This document shows positions 47,003 through 59,550 of a stretch of DNA of 64,000 nucleotides, in pieces (positions within the stretch are counted from its first letter, which is position 1; the number at the start of each line of letters is the position of its first letter). The notes beneath the pieces are model-generated. The model searched no databases and had not been told where the DNA came from. It was given only the letters and a program-made list of their open reading frames with translations. Origin of the DNA: Rhizoclosmatium globosum (lineage: Eukaryota > Chytridiomycota > Chytridiomycetes > Chytridiales > Chytriomycetaceae). The position numbers were made by a program, and so were the translations under genes. Location of the stretch: NCBI GenBank assembly GCA_002104985.1, contig MCGO01000190.1:1-64000 (forward strand), given 5' to 3'.

Positions 47003-50000
47003 TCAAATCATAACGAATAGAAGTGCAAGTGTTAGTCCAAGATAGCAATTACGACGCGAACTTCCAACTTTAATGTCGATTGATCTGGTTTTGGTGATTT
47101 TCGGCTCAGCAGATCCTGATGAGGAGGATGAAGCGGAGGCAGATGGAGAAGGTAACATTGTTCCATAAATTGCGGATGTAACAGTTTCTTTTGTTCCAAT
47201 TAAGGATGACGTGGCAGCGGCGGTGGTGAGAATTGCTTTTGTTCCTGTCAGTAATGACATAGTAGCACCTGTCGGCAAAACGGGAATGGTTGTGGTCGTA
47301 AAGAATTCAGAAGCAGATGTTACGGCAGAATATTTGGCAATAGCGCTTTGAATTGTAGATAGGGAACTGGATGGTAGGATAACAGCCGTTGGCACAGACG
47401 ATGATGGAATGTCAACAGGAGCTACTCCAAGCACAAGCGCAAACGTGGCCGAAGCATCACGTCGCAGCGCAAACAAGTTACCATCAATTTGAACAGAAGC
47501 CAAAACACTGTTTCCCGTATTCGCCGCAATGATCAAAGTCCATCGTTGTGCAAATCAAAAGTGAACCAAACACTTTTGATAAAGTTTCCAAATACGTACG
47601 TGATGGAGAACCCGATTGGAAGAATCTCAGCAGAAACAGTCCCGGAACTCGCTTCATTGTAGGTTTGAAGGTTTTCATACTTGATGGCTTGGTATCTTGA
47701 AGGAGTCACCAACATCACAATAGCATTTAAACCAGGTGTGGTATCATTCGAAGATGGAATAGCAGCTCCAGCAAATTTGGCTGGAATACCGGGAGTCACA
47801 GGTTCAGCAATGCTGAATAACGAGGAGGCAAGTTTTGAAGCGTTTACTTTTCCGAGTGCTGCAGGCAGCTGTATATTCAGCTTAGCAATCAGTTGTACAG
47901 AGTCGTTATTGTAGATGGAAAGAGCGCCGCTACTAGGAATGGGTCCAGATGCCAAGTTTGCGATTTCAGCGGACGGCTTTTTGATTGGACAAGGATTAGT
48001 GATTGGATCACTTGGAAGACGTGGATCACAAGATTGAGACGGAGTCGGCGCGACAGAAGAAACCGTGGAAGCAATAGGTCCGTTGGTGACAGTGGCAGAA
48101 ACTTTAGGGCTCTCTGAAGCAGATACAATCGGAGTGTCGGCAGGACAATCCTTGCGATTAGTTGCTTTGAATGTGGCGGCGTTGACAAAACAGTTTCCAT
48201 CAAGAACACTAATTGTATGTGAGTCGATATAAAATCAAACAACACGAACTCACGGATTAAAGTTGAGACGCGGAGACAGACTTGAAGGAATGAAACCGTC
48301 CAGCTTATTGTTGCTCACATCGCTTACACCAAAATTAACTTCATATTTTACCAAGTCAAAAGAATGAAAGCTTACAAAGCATTCAAGAATGGTGGTATGC
48401 TGTCCGGTATGGATCCAGAAAGCATGTTATTGCTTAAGAACCTATCAACAGAAAGTATTGGGGCAACTGCACGTATCACAAAACAAAACTTACACCCCAG
48501 TCAAAGTATTCGGAAGATTTGGGAACGGTCCTGCGATTTGGTTGTTTCGAAGGTTCCTGGAGCAGTTGAATCAGTTCAGATCCTTGAGGAAAAAAATGTC
48601 CATACAAAGTGCTTAAATGAGCTGGCCAAACGGATGGTAGGGGTCCCGTCAAGTTGTTATCAGAAAGACCAAGGTTGTACAGGTTTGGGGGAAGGTTTGG
48701 AAGTGGGCCAGAAACTTTTGTAGAAGTCAAGTACCTATTGGGAACCAGCCAATTCTTTAGAGCACGCAAAGCTGAAATTGACATCGAACTCACAAGCTTC
48801 CACATTTGGTAAGACCGCTCAAGTCTGGCATCGGTCCAGTGAAATCTTTTTGATAGAACGAACTGAAACAACGTTTTAGATTGACATTACAGTCGAAAAT
48901 GCGACTTACATGGTATTAATGTATTTATTGTCCCGAGACTCGATTCCTGGCATTGTTAAGCATGCGTAAGGGTCTGCATTAACAGGGAATTGTGATGGCC
49001 AAGCAAGGCTCAATATTTGGCAGTCAGTAAGGTTCACAGGGGTGACTGTCGTAGATATCACGTCGCTTGTAGTACGAGTTGACACAGTCGTAGATATCAC
49101 GTCGCTTGTAGTACGAGTTGACACAGCCATAGTATTTGTGGCCGTCGAAACAACAGGCTGCACGGGTTGACAATCATCACGGTTTGTAGCCCCAAAGGAA
49201 GCAGCATTATCGAAACAGTTTCCACTCAGTTGTCTGGGTATTTAAATTTTAGTGTGATGGTTCGCTGCGTAATTGGGGAAAGTACTCACGGCTTTAAGTT
49301 GTTGTTAGAGGCAGCAAGGACTGCTGGAATTCTCCCAGTCAAAGTGTTATTTGAAACATCACTGGGCGTTGATGAGTAAAATGAGTGATCAAATCCAGGA
49401 AGGTCTTTTGATGCGACTCACAAGTAGTAAAGGTTTGAAGGGAGAGAATCAGGAATCGAGCCTGATAATTGATTGTTGGCCAAGGAACTAATAAACAGAA
49501 TATCAGAGATTGAAACAATCAAATTCAAGTGCACTTACAGTCCAGTCATGGAATTAGAAGCTTTGGAAACGGACCAGATATTTTGTTGTTATTTAAGTTC
49601 CTTTATGTAAACGTTGGTATTCCGAACTCAGCCAGGCAAAACTAAGACACTCACAAGACAGTCAAAGTAGCTGGTAAATTCGACGGGATAGTTCCAGTCA
49701 CACCACTGTCGACGATAGTGAGACCGTACAGATTTGGCGGCAAATTAGGAATCGGTCCATTCAAACCAGTCGACCACAAACTCCTATCAATAACATTAAT
49801 ACCAACATCAATCTTAAAAAGGATACAAACAAGCTCGCGCATTTGGTAAGTCCACTCAGATCCGGCAGAGAAAGGTCTGGCTTATTGCTGAATGACTGTA
49901 CAAAACGGGAATACTGCTTAATCGAACAGACAAACCACAGTTTTAAAAAAAACACAACACGTACATGGAGTAAATGTGCTCGTTGTCGCGTGAAGTAATG

Positions 50001-51193
50001 GCAGGATCCTTGAGACATCCATATGAATCAGTGTTTGGGAATTGCGAGGGCCACGCCTTGTTCAGAATTGACAATCTGTGAGAGTTGTTGGAGAGTTTGT
50101 GGAAACTGGGGATTGGGAGATGGTGGTGATTGTGCTGGCGGTGGTTGGGATGGCGGTGGTTGATGAGACTGGGGTGGAACAGTCAGCACGGTTCTTGACG
50201 TTAAAGGCGATAGCGTTGTCGAAGCAGTTGCCGTCAAAGTTTCTGTGGTAGTGATTGAAGAAGATGTAAAATCAGACTGCAGTTTTCATTTATGGGAGAC
50301 TAACGCTGCATTGAAGTTTTTAACTACATCTGGAAGTACGCCATTGAAAGAGTTGTTCATAAGATTCCTACAATAAAGATGTCAGATTTAATTGAATACC
50401 TTTTTCAAGTTGTGGTGAAAATTCTTACAACGTCGCAAGGTTTGGCGGCAATGTCGCTGGAATTGAGCCCGACAACAAGTTATCATTCAAGTATCTACAA
50501 AAAATATATGAATATCATCCCTTCAACCCCTTAATCCCAAGAAAAGCGAATATTTACACTGTTGTTACTGTGTTTGGGAGCTTTGGGAACGGCCCGGAAA
50601 GTTGTGTCTGTTTTAAGTTTCTGGAGGGTTTTGTTGTAAGCAGAGGAGGGCCAACTTAAGATAAACGATACATACAGCACGACCAATGTCTGAGGAAGCT
50701 CCAGGGGAATGGTTCCAGTAAATCCGCATCGACAAGTGTAAGTCCATACAAGTTGGAGGCAAACTTGGAATAGGTCCTGTCAAGCCTGTTGTCCACAAAC
50801 TCCTGTTTTTCACAAATTAATGAAAACAATGCAATAACAAAACCATAATAAATAACACGAACAATGTGGTGCACATTGTAAGGCCACTCAAGTCTGGGAG
50901 AGTTCCAACCAACTCTGGTTTGTTGTTGAATTCACTGGGTTTCCATGAGATAAGCCGGGTTAGTGAGTTGATTGAGGAGTAGGCGACGAAAAGGAGGAGA
51001 CGTTACATTGCATCAATGTGTTTGTTGTCGTTTGAAGTGATCCCAGGTTGCTTCAAACACGCGTATGGGTCATTGGGTTGTCAGGAAACTGAGTTGCCCA
51101 GGCGTTGCTGAGGATTTGGCAGTCTGTGAGCGGAGAAGCATCTGCAGCGACAATGGCGGCAGTTGCAGCAGCCACAACAAAGGCGAGATGCAT
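47003..51193 (-). CDS. modular leucine-rich-repeat surface protein with C-terminal hydrophobic anchor (frameshifted)
   Basis: A multi-exon gene. The start (MHLAFVVAAATAAIVAADA) is a signal peptide. Three similar modules follow, each with LTDCQIL..AWPSQFP (near 51120, 50070 and 49010), a DPYACL...DNKHI stretch, leucine-rich repeats in small exons (GPIPNLPPNLYGLTIVDSGV, GPLPNLPPNLYNLGLSDNNL), a NCFDNAxxFxxxNRxDC box (near 50210, 49200 and 48170) and a Thr/Ser/Pro-rich spacer. The C-terminal part (SIYNNDSVQLIAKLNIQLP onward) is unrecognised and ends in a Ser-rich stalk and LGLTLALLFVMI, which may be a GPI-attachment signal. Three single-base losses break the frame, near 51073 (DNP/NDP), 50075 (DCQ/ILN) and 47537 (NDG/LIIA). 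Probably a cell-surface recognition or adhesion protein. Exon borders inside the LRR part are only approximate. Confidence 0.6.
49048..49125 (-). repeat. perfect tandem duplication of 39 bp inside the LRR gene
   Basis: Two identical 39-bp copies (49048-49086 and 49087-49125) encode 13 residues each in the Thr/Ser-rich spacer (STRTTSDVISTTV repeated). The length is a multiple of three and keeps the frame, as expected for stalk length variation. Confidence 0.95.
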
Positions 51194-51315
51194 TTGGCAG
51201 TGGTGATTTGTTTTTTGGTTCTTTTTGAGCCACAAGTTTTAGGATGTGCTTTGCTTTCTGTTTGACGAAGCCCAATTTGTGTCTGAATTATTTTCTTTTT
51301 GTTAAGAGTTAATTA

Positions 51316-51492
51316 TAGAAATGAGAGAGAGAGAGAGAAAGAAAAGAGTTGTCTAGAATTAATGAATATGAGAAGTGTCTGAAAAAAAGAAGAGGGAGAT
51401 GCTTCAAGTTCTAGAGAAGGTTTGATTGTGCGTCTCCAAGCTCCTTGTCAACGTAGTAACTATGTGTGAATATCGATACAGACGGGACCAAT
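51316..51492. promoter_or_regulatory. divergent promoter region with GA-repeat tract
   Basis: Between the divergent LRR and PAP2 genes lies a GAGAGAGAGAGAGA tract (about 51323-51337) on an AT-rich background. GA/CT microsatellites are common in fungal promoters. No specific factor site is assigned. Confidence 0.35.
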
Positions 51493-52166
51493 ATGATGGT
51501 GATCACAGCAGTAATGATGGTTGGAACACAGTTCTCAGCTGACTCCCTTCACTACTTCATTGGATCCATCCTGATTGTTCTGTAATGATCCCCCCTTCAC
51601 AGTTCCCCTTGAATCAAACTGAATCAAACAAACAACCAACAAAAACAGGATCGCAAAGACACTCAAGAAGGCGATTCGACAGCCCCGACCAAGTTCAGGT
51701 TCAAAAGAAGACTTTGGAATGCCGTCGTCGCATTCGGCGGCAATGTGAGTGCTTGGCTTTGCATTTGATTTGTTGGTAACAGCGTGGAACGAATAGCATG
51801 TTTATGGGCTGTTATGCGTGTTTGTGGGTTGTGATGAGCTGGATCACCTGTCTGAATTATCGGATCGGATCTGGGGCCATTCATTCGAAAACAATTGCAA
51901 TTAATTCGGCGGTTCTTGTTGCGTGCTTTGTCGTTGTGTGGTCCCGCGTGTACCTTGGGCATCACAACTTTGAGCAAGTTGGCGCTGGATCTGTGTTGGG
52001 TGTTGTGTTTGGATGGATCTGGAGGCGGTATACTTTGCATCTATTTGCAGAGTCAGAGTATATTGCTTTGTTGGCGGCAACACGGAGTAATTTCTTGGCG
52101 TCTACTGTTGGACTCGTTGTGTTTCTGGCTTCAACTATCTACCTCAAGGAGCATGATTATATATAA
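51493..52166 (+). CDS. PAP2-family membrane phosphatase (dolichyl-pyrophosphate phosphatase-like)
   Basis: Three exons (51493-51581, 51649-51744, 51797-52166) give about 184 aa. The PAP2 triad is complete: KKAIRQPRP (motif 1, KxxxxxxRP), PSSHSA (motif 2) and SRVYLGHHNFEQV (motif 3 with the catalytic His). Hydrophobic segments surround them, and the C-terminus holds one more (STVGLVVFLASTIYL). Family members remove phosphate from lipid phosphates at the ER or vacuole; the motif spacing resembles dolichyl-pyrophosphate phosphatase, but it is shorter than typical. The start is the first ATG of the open exon; an earlier exon is possible. It converges with the sulfotransferase gene, 43 bases apart. 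Confidence 0.8.
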
Positions 52167-52209
52167 AATGTTATTTTATTTGAGATACTGTACTCGGCAC
52201 AAACTATAC

Positions 52210-53338
52210 TTAGCAAGCAATGGGGGGAGATGGTCCTTTGGATCCATACTTTACAAACTCAATCAGTTCAGGCGAGAAATGTGCGGCATACGCGTTTTCA
52301 AATGCTTGCACTTCATCAGAAGTCATGAGATCCTTCCAGCGCTTGTTGGTTCCCTTGTTGATGAAATGACCAGGAACAAGAATCGCGTCGGATGGTTGGA
52401 ACATGGCTTCATTTTGCTTCATGTACGCAAACGAAGATTGGTGGACAACATTTTTGATTTCATCATCGATGAGATCTGCATTGGTTTAATGGAGTTGTTG
52501 TTAAAATACATGTCTTTCATCAGTCACCAACAACGGAAAACTGATACATACCTTGTTCCAAGAATGCAGCACTCTCCGCACATTCCCTTCCAAATCATCC
52601 AACAAATCCTGATAATGCAGAATCAGAATACTCGGTAAATGACGGTACTGCCACCACGACTTGACATGATCAAAGTACGGCCACAACGGCTTCCCATCCA
52701 CAAGCCACATCTGAATCAACTCTGAAAGCGTTGTTTCCTGTGCCGGTTGTTCAAGCAGTTCCCTTGCGTCCGGCTGGAATGCTTGCAAGTGGTTGTGGTA
52801 TGAGACCAACGCGTCTTTGCATTCACGCACCACGTGGATGTATTTACGTCGGGTTGGTAGTGGATTGCGGTGAGTGGGGCGTGGGATTGAATATTTTGTG
52901 TGGGATTGATGGATCTGAGGCGAGGATTCTACTTTTGCGCGGGAGAGTTTCATTTCGACCCATGGGGATTTCTGGGTGATGTTAAAGATGCTATTAGTGG
53001 GAGTTTGTTGTGACGATTTGGGCTTGGCAAAAAAATGAGATGGGACTATACAAACCAGGTGGATGTTTTCAGTTGATTCGACGCCTTTTGCATAGATTTG
53101 GCGGCAGATTTGTTGCATCCAAGTTGTACCTTTTCATTGTTGAACGAGGTAAAAGGTGGGATTGGAGTTAGAAGGTTTGAATGCTTGAATAGTCAAACAA
53201 TGACAATAACATACCACTCTTTCCATAAGTGTTCACGAGGACATCACCTTCTCCAAGGCGGAGAGTGTCCCAGATGGACGTGTCATTATGTCCATCAATA
53301 AAGCAGAGGATAGTGCGTTCAGGAAGTTGGGCCTCCAT
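52210..53338 (-). CDS. cytosolic-type sulfotransferase (PAPS-dependent, one frameshift)
   Basis: Exons at about 53338-53215, 53129-53056, 52971-52548 and 52474-52210. The 5'-phosphosulfate loop reads TYGKSGTTW (usual TYPKSGTTW, so the Pro is Gly), the 3'-phosphate site is in YIHVVRECKDALVSYHNHL, and the C-terminal PAPS segment is NKGTNKRWKDLM (usual RKGxxGDWK). SPWVEM and the LHYQDLLDDLEGNVRRVL region also fit. It would transfer sulfate from PAPS to a hydroxyl or amine acceptor. In the last exon the frame breaks near 52442 (DDEIKNVVH / SSFAYMKQNEA), where one base seems missing. It is divergent from the amine oxidase gene and shares about 230 bases of promoter with it. Confidence 0.75.
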
Positions 53339-53566
53339 TTCGTTGGTTTTGAGTGTGTGTTTTTGTTGAGGGTTTTTCAGACACAACTTCGCTGGAAAAA
53401 GAGGGAGAGAATTGAACAATTAAAATGAAACATTCGAGGATATTAGATAATAGAGAAACGCGAGCAGTATCTATTGTTTGGATGAGAGGACAAAGACCAA
53501 GAAAGATCGCTTCCATATTGAGAAAAGAAGTAAGGAAAAACCTGAATCAGCTAGGAACAAACCGGA

Positions 53567-55153
53567 ATGAGATCCAGACCTGAATACGATGTGATTGTGA
53601 TTGGCGCCGGAATGAGTGGCATATCAGCTGCATCTGAAATGGACAAGAAGGGGTTGCGAGTGCTGGTTCTTGAAGCGAGGGACCGAATCGGAGGCAGAAT
53701 CAATACAATGTACCCGTTTGGACAGGACAATGTGGCAGTTGAACTCGGAGCTCAGTTGAGTGTATTCGCAATGAGAATTAACACTTGGTTGGCTTAAACA
53801 GTGTTGGAGTAACAGGTGGATTCACGGAACCGAGGCCAACTTGAACCCTCTTCTCCACCTTATTGACAATGTGTCTCTTCCCTCTGACTGGGAACACACG
53901 AAAATGTTCAACAAACACGGCGCTTTAGTGGACCCAAAAGTTGCGTCAAAGTGTCTTGAAGCCGTGGAACAATTAGGTGAGCGATGTGTTGAGGCTTACA
54001 AAAAGGGCGGAAGAGGTAGCTTCGCTGCTTTCATGGCACGTGATGTTGAATGGAGTGGAAAATGCATCTTTGGTACGTGTCCACCTGGAAAGGTTCTTGT
54101 GTGTGCGAATTGTGTGGAGAAGGTGTTTGTTGGACGGGAATTTGAGAATGTTGAGGGCGCTGAGTTGGATGAACTTAGTATTGGAGAGAAGGCTGGGGAG
54201 GGAAACTTTGAAGGCGATAATGTCATTCCGGTGAAGGGATATCGGTGGTTGCTAGAGAAGCTGATCCGTGAAATGCGCTCCACTGAATTCCGATTTGGAT
54301 GCGAGGTTCAATCTATCGACTACTCCGGGGAATTTGTCACAATCTTTACTTCAAGAGGAATCTATCACGCTAAAACAATCGTCTCGACGATTCCACTTGG
54401 TGTCATGAAGTCTCCCCACGCTCCAAAGTTTACTCCACCACTCCCACCCGCCTACCAACACTCCATCAAAACCCTTGGATTCGGCCTCCTCGATAAAACT
54501 ATCCTCACATTCGAGAAATCCTTCTGGCCTCCATCCACCCACGGATTCCAATCCCACCTCGACTTATCCCCTCATGGAGGACCCTCTGACGCGTTCATCC
54601 TCCTCTTTAACCTCAAAGCCGGTATTCAATACAACGGCGACCCAAACATCATAGTCGCATACTACGCAGCCAACGTAGCAGACTGGCTCGAAACCCTTCC
54701 CGACGAAAAAGTCGTCCCATATTCCTCAACCACCTCACGCATCTCTTTGGCGCACCCACCCCTCTTTTATCGCATACAGTCACGCGATGGAGAAACGAAA
54801 AGTATTCTTGTGGGAGTTATAGCTATTTGAGTAAAGGGAGCGAGTTTTCGGATCAGGCGGTTTGGACGCGGCCGGTTGGAGGTGGGAAGGTTGTGTTTGC
54901 GGGGGAGCATACTATTGAGACGCATTTTGCGACTGTTCATGGAGCGCTTTTGAGTGGACGGAGGGCTGCGGAACAGGTTTTGAAGAAGGTTGAGGGCGTT
55001 GATGAGGATTTTGAGAAGAAGGAGAAGGGCTTCGGGGAGGGAAGTGAGGAGGAGAAGGAAGAGGAAGAAGATCTTGTGAAAGGGAATTGGAAGACATTTG
55101 TTGTGATGGGTGTTGTAGTGTTGATAGTTCTTGTGGTGTACATGACTTTCTAA
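53567..55153 (+). CDS. flavin amine (polyamine-type) oxidase with C-terminal membrane anchor (one frameshift)
   Basis: Exon 1 (53567-53754) has the FAD Rossmann motif [12 protein letters not shown] and RDRIGGRI. A 61-nt intron with a GTTGAG donor leads to [15 protein letters not shown], the conserved WxHG segment. The middle has [12 protein letters not shown] and FWPP. The C-terminal FAD region has [20 protein letters not shown] and VVFAGEHT...[10 protein letters not shown]. The frame breaks near 54722 (EKVVPY / [14 protein letters not shown]), where one T seems lost. After an acidic Glu-rich linker the protein ends with a single hydrophobic segment ([18 protein letters not shown]), so it should be tail-anchored. 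An insert with CPPGK and CANC sits after residue 150. It would oxidise a polyamine or other amine and make hydrogen peroxide. Confidence 0.8.
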
Positions 55154-55464
55154 TCTTTCTTATCTTACCATATGAAATATAATTCGTACCTCGTTTAATA
55201 ACGTCAGAGTTTGGTCTGGATGGTTACTATTGATCTCACTATTTTATTTCCATATATCAGAGGAAGATAACAGCAGATACAATAAAAGAAAGAGACGAAT
55301 CCAAGCTCGATCCTTTTTCCAGATCCGGAAGAATTACAAATGACGTGTTTTGAAATGTCCCGAATCTCCCCCCAAAAAGCATCCGTATAAATCGAGAAAC
55401 GAGAGTGCCCCACACAAAAAAAGATAACGAAAAAAAGTCAACCCAAAACCTCAAACAATCCACA
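55154..55464. promoter_or_regulatory. upstream region of THI4
   Basis: A 311-base spacer between the amine oxidase stop and the THI4 start. THI4 genes in fungi often carry a TPP riboswitch in a 5' intron; I see no clear TPP aptamer core here (CTGAGA/CGTGATG pair), although this was only a visual search. Confidence 0.35.
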
Positions 55465-56644
<1,180 letters not shown>

Positions 56645-56883
56645 GCTTCCTTCCTGCCTGTGAAGTCCTTTTATCTTTCTTCTTATCTTTCTCTCTCTTT
56701 GCGCAAACGGGTGCCCTTTCATATGGCTGAGATTATACCGTCATTATTAACCCGATCATGGTAATACATGCGAGGGGATTTGCGTCAAAAATAAACCATT
56801 TGATTTAAAAGTCAACTTCTTACTTCTTGTACTGCATTATTCGATATGTACCCACAACAAAAAAATAAACGAATAAATTAAAC
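56645..56883. other. convergent 3' region between THI4 and SWEET 1
   Basis: Short AT-rich spacer with AATAAA-like words on both strands (AATAAACC at about 56790 for THI4). No gene is seen. Confidence 0.4.
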
Positions 56884-57968
56884 TCAATTGGATTTCATCA
56901 GCTCCATGTTCTCTGCGGCGATTCCCTCCTCCAACTCTGGAACTAATGTCTCCGGTGTGGATCTATCGGGTGATCCCAAATCACGACGTTTCTTGTATTT
57001 GAGCAAAAGGAAGAGCTGAATCAATCCGAAAATCAGGCCGACACCGTTGGGGGCGGCAATGAACCCTGCAAGATATCCAAGTGAGTCATGGTGGGAATCA
57101 GAGTAATCGAAAGGACTTACAGTTCTGTAAAGCGAACCATAAGCAGTCCACAAAATGCAGTTGGTTATACTGGGTGAAAAAGAGTTGTGAGTGTTTATAC
57201 GTGGCAGTTCCGAGATGATGGGCTCACGTTGCAAACGTCAACAAGGAATCCAAAGTACTAGCATCCTTGTTCTTAATGACAGTATAAAAGACCATCAAAG
57301 GACTACCAAAGAAGATGACTAATACCAAATAGATAAATACCAAAGATAAGCATAACAACAAGCATAACAAAGGGCCAACTCAACTGAGAAACAGATTCGC
57401 CAGTGAGCCCATAATAAGATCGCCTGTCTCATGAGCCACATCAGTAATGTACACAAAGCCGACACTTGTGACAAGCAGGGCCGTCAGTCCAACAAGTAGT
57501 CTGATTGCAGTTGTCCTTGTCTTTGCGGGAGTGATTGGAAGCAGCATCAGAGTGAAGTAGAGCGAGGCAATGTATCCAATTGTGTTTGGCACAAAGACAA
57601 AGTAGTCTTTGAGGTACCAGGCTGGGTAAGGTTTACTTGGGTGTTAGTACTCATACCTTAGTGGTAGGTAGGAAGGTATACATGTAAGCAGGTTACTCAC
57701 AGTACACCACCCATCCAAGTGTATTTACTACTTGAAGTGCATATGGAAGAGTGTTCACAGCGCCCGTTGTTCCTGCTTCAAGACATCGTTTGACTGTTGG
57801 AAGTGGTGACATGCACAAGAAGACAGCTGACATTCCTCCCCTTTTGCATCCAGTGTCAGAGTAACATCATCAAACTATCACGGATAACGCTTACAAAGTA
57901 GGTACGATGTACTTGAGGATCGTGGTGCATGCTGCTGATGCTCCGGCACACGTTTCCGCGACTCCCAT
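56884..57968 (-). CDS. SWEET (MtN3/saliva) sugar transporter 1
   Basis: Six exons: 57968-57895, 57840-57701, 57621-57385, 57318-57228, 57169-57121, 57065-56884. The MtN3 repeats are clear: FLCMSPLPTVKRCLEAGTTG and NTLPYALQVVNTLGWVVY in the first, FFGSPLMVFYTVIKNKDAST and NCILWTAYG...FIAAPNGVG in the second, with seven membrane segments and a hydrophilic acidic tail. SWEETs are sugar uniporters of the plasma membrane or endomembranes. Intron 3 has a GTTGAG donor, supported by its paralogue. Exon 5 is 49 nt here and 50 nt in SWEET 2, so one base near 57122-57127 is probably missing. The gene is a tandem duplicate of the next one with all five introns at the same places. Confidence 0.82.
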
Positions 57969-58150
57969 TCTATATTGATTATTTATGACTTAGGGTTGAT
58001 GTCGGAACAAACCTATCTCTTAAAAACATTCTACTTTTAATAATCTTCAATAAAAATCTAGCCTCGGACTGTTATGGAAGGCCAAGTAAATAAGGTTAAA
58101 ACAAAGCTGTGAATCATTTGGCTTGGAGCATTTCTCCCTTCACACTGTCG

Positions 58151-59304
58151 TCATCGTCGGCCGTGGAAGTAACCTGATGCTGCTGGAGTATACGCTCCAC
58201 CTCCCTCCACATCCTGCTTAGCACGCCCATATCGCCAAATCAGAAACCCTTGAAACAACGAAAACACAAGTCCAAGTCCGTTTGGAACTGCGATAAAATC
58301 TGTTTTTTTAAAAGAAAAAAAGAGTGTGTCAGGCGCAGATGTGTGCTGAGAGAGGAAGTACTTACAATTCCCCAAGGCGATTCCATACGCTGACCACAGA
58401 ATACAGTTGATTGCCCTATCAAAAGCCCAAAACCAACAAACAATTAGTAGAGAAATTCAAAAGAAAAATGAAAGACTCACGTCGCAAGTGTCAACAAAGC
58501 ATCCAACGCGGACGAATCCCGCTCCTTAATCACCTTCCAACAAACAGCCAAAGGACTTGCATAAAAGATAACTACAACAAAAAAGTTTCGTCGATTAATA
58601 CCCTCCCCAACCCCCCAATAAACTCCCCCACAACTCAACTCAACACCAATTCGCTATAACCCCCATAACAACCAACCCCGTCTCCCTCTCCACATCCACA
58701 ATCACCAAAACCCCAACTGAAATCAAAACGAAACCGGAGAGTCCGAGCAGGGCTTTATTGTTGTTCCTTGCTTCTCTGGCGGCGAGATGGGGAGGAGGAC
58801 GAGCGTGAAGTAGAGGGATGCGAGGTACCCGAATACGTTGGGGGAGAAGACAAAGTAGTCTTTTATGTACCATGCTTTTTTTTTTGGTAGAGATTATTAG
58901 TTTTTGAAAGGAAGGGCGAAAGGAGTGGGTGTGTGAGAAAATAGTCTAAGAGTGGAGGGGGAGGCTTTGTTAAATAGGGTGTGTCGTACAGTATGTGATC
59001 CAGACGAGTGAGTTTGCGGCGCAGAGGGCGTATGGAAGTGTGTTTGTGGATCCGGTTTTGCGGTCGAGGACGCAGCGGTTTACGGTTGGGAGGGGATATG
59101 CAGAGGCAGCAGGATGCTATTGCGCCGCTGTTTTTTTTATAGGGTTGGTGGGTTAGTGATATATTAGTTGTGGTTGTGATTGAGATTGAGATTTTATGAT
59201 GGTTGTGTGGGCTTGAGGGCGGAGGAGGCTTACAGTGATGGGATTACGTATTGTAGGACGATTGTGCACGCTGTTGAGCCGGAGCAGGTTTCTGATATAC
59301 CCAT
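58151..59304 (-). CDS. SWEET (MtN3/saliva) sugar transporter 2, tandem duplicate
   Basis: Six exons: 59304-59234, 59127-58990, 58874-58645, 58571-58481, 58415-58366, 58299-58151. It starts MGISETCSGSTACTIVLQYV, parallel to MGVAETCAGASAACTTILKY in SWEET 1. Further matches are NTLPYALCAANSLVWITY, NVFGYLASLYFTLVLLPISP, FYASPLAVCWKVIKERD, NCILWSAYGIALGN and FIAVPNGLGLVF. Intron positions and phases equal those of SWEET 1, including the GTTGAG donor. Two indels break the frame: one extra base in the C-run near 59092 and one missing near 58770 (PISPPE / REARNNNKALL). Role: sugar uniport, substrate unknown. Confidence 0.75.
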
Positions 59305-59550
59305 TTTGTGATGCGACAGTGTTTGACTCTCCTTTTTGCAATGGAGATTTGCAGAGGGGATTTGCGTGCCTGTCTGGCCCTTGTGCACACCTGTCTGGAA
59401 AAAAATTAAGATGCACAGGATAAACGAGGTTTGGATGCTGATTACAGAATAAATGGTTGGGGTTTATTTATTTTTTTTGAAAAGGGGAAACGATAAATGG
59501 ATAATATACTTCTATCCCAAGGCGCTCATATCTTGACACTTTCTGTATTT

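Noticed and set aside
47003..51193. Plant-type LRR receptor kinase
   Set aside because: There is a signal peptide and LRRs but no kinase domain; the C-terminus is a stalk with a short hydrophobic end.
53755..53815. In-frame stop in the amine oxidase gene as a frameshift
   Set aside because: A 61-nt GTTGAG...CAG intron restores the conserved WIHG segment in the right phase.
57319..57384. Stop codon in SWEET 1 as a frameshift
   Set aside because: A 66-nt intron with GTTGAG donor fits, and SWEET 2 has the same intron.
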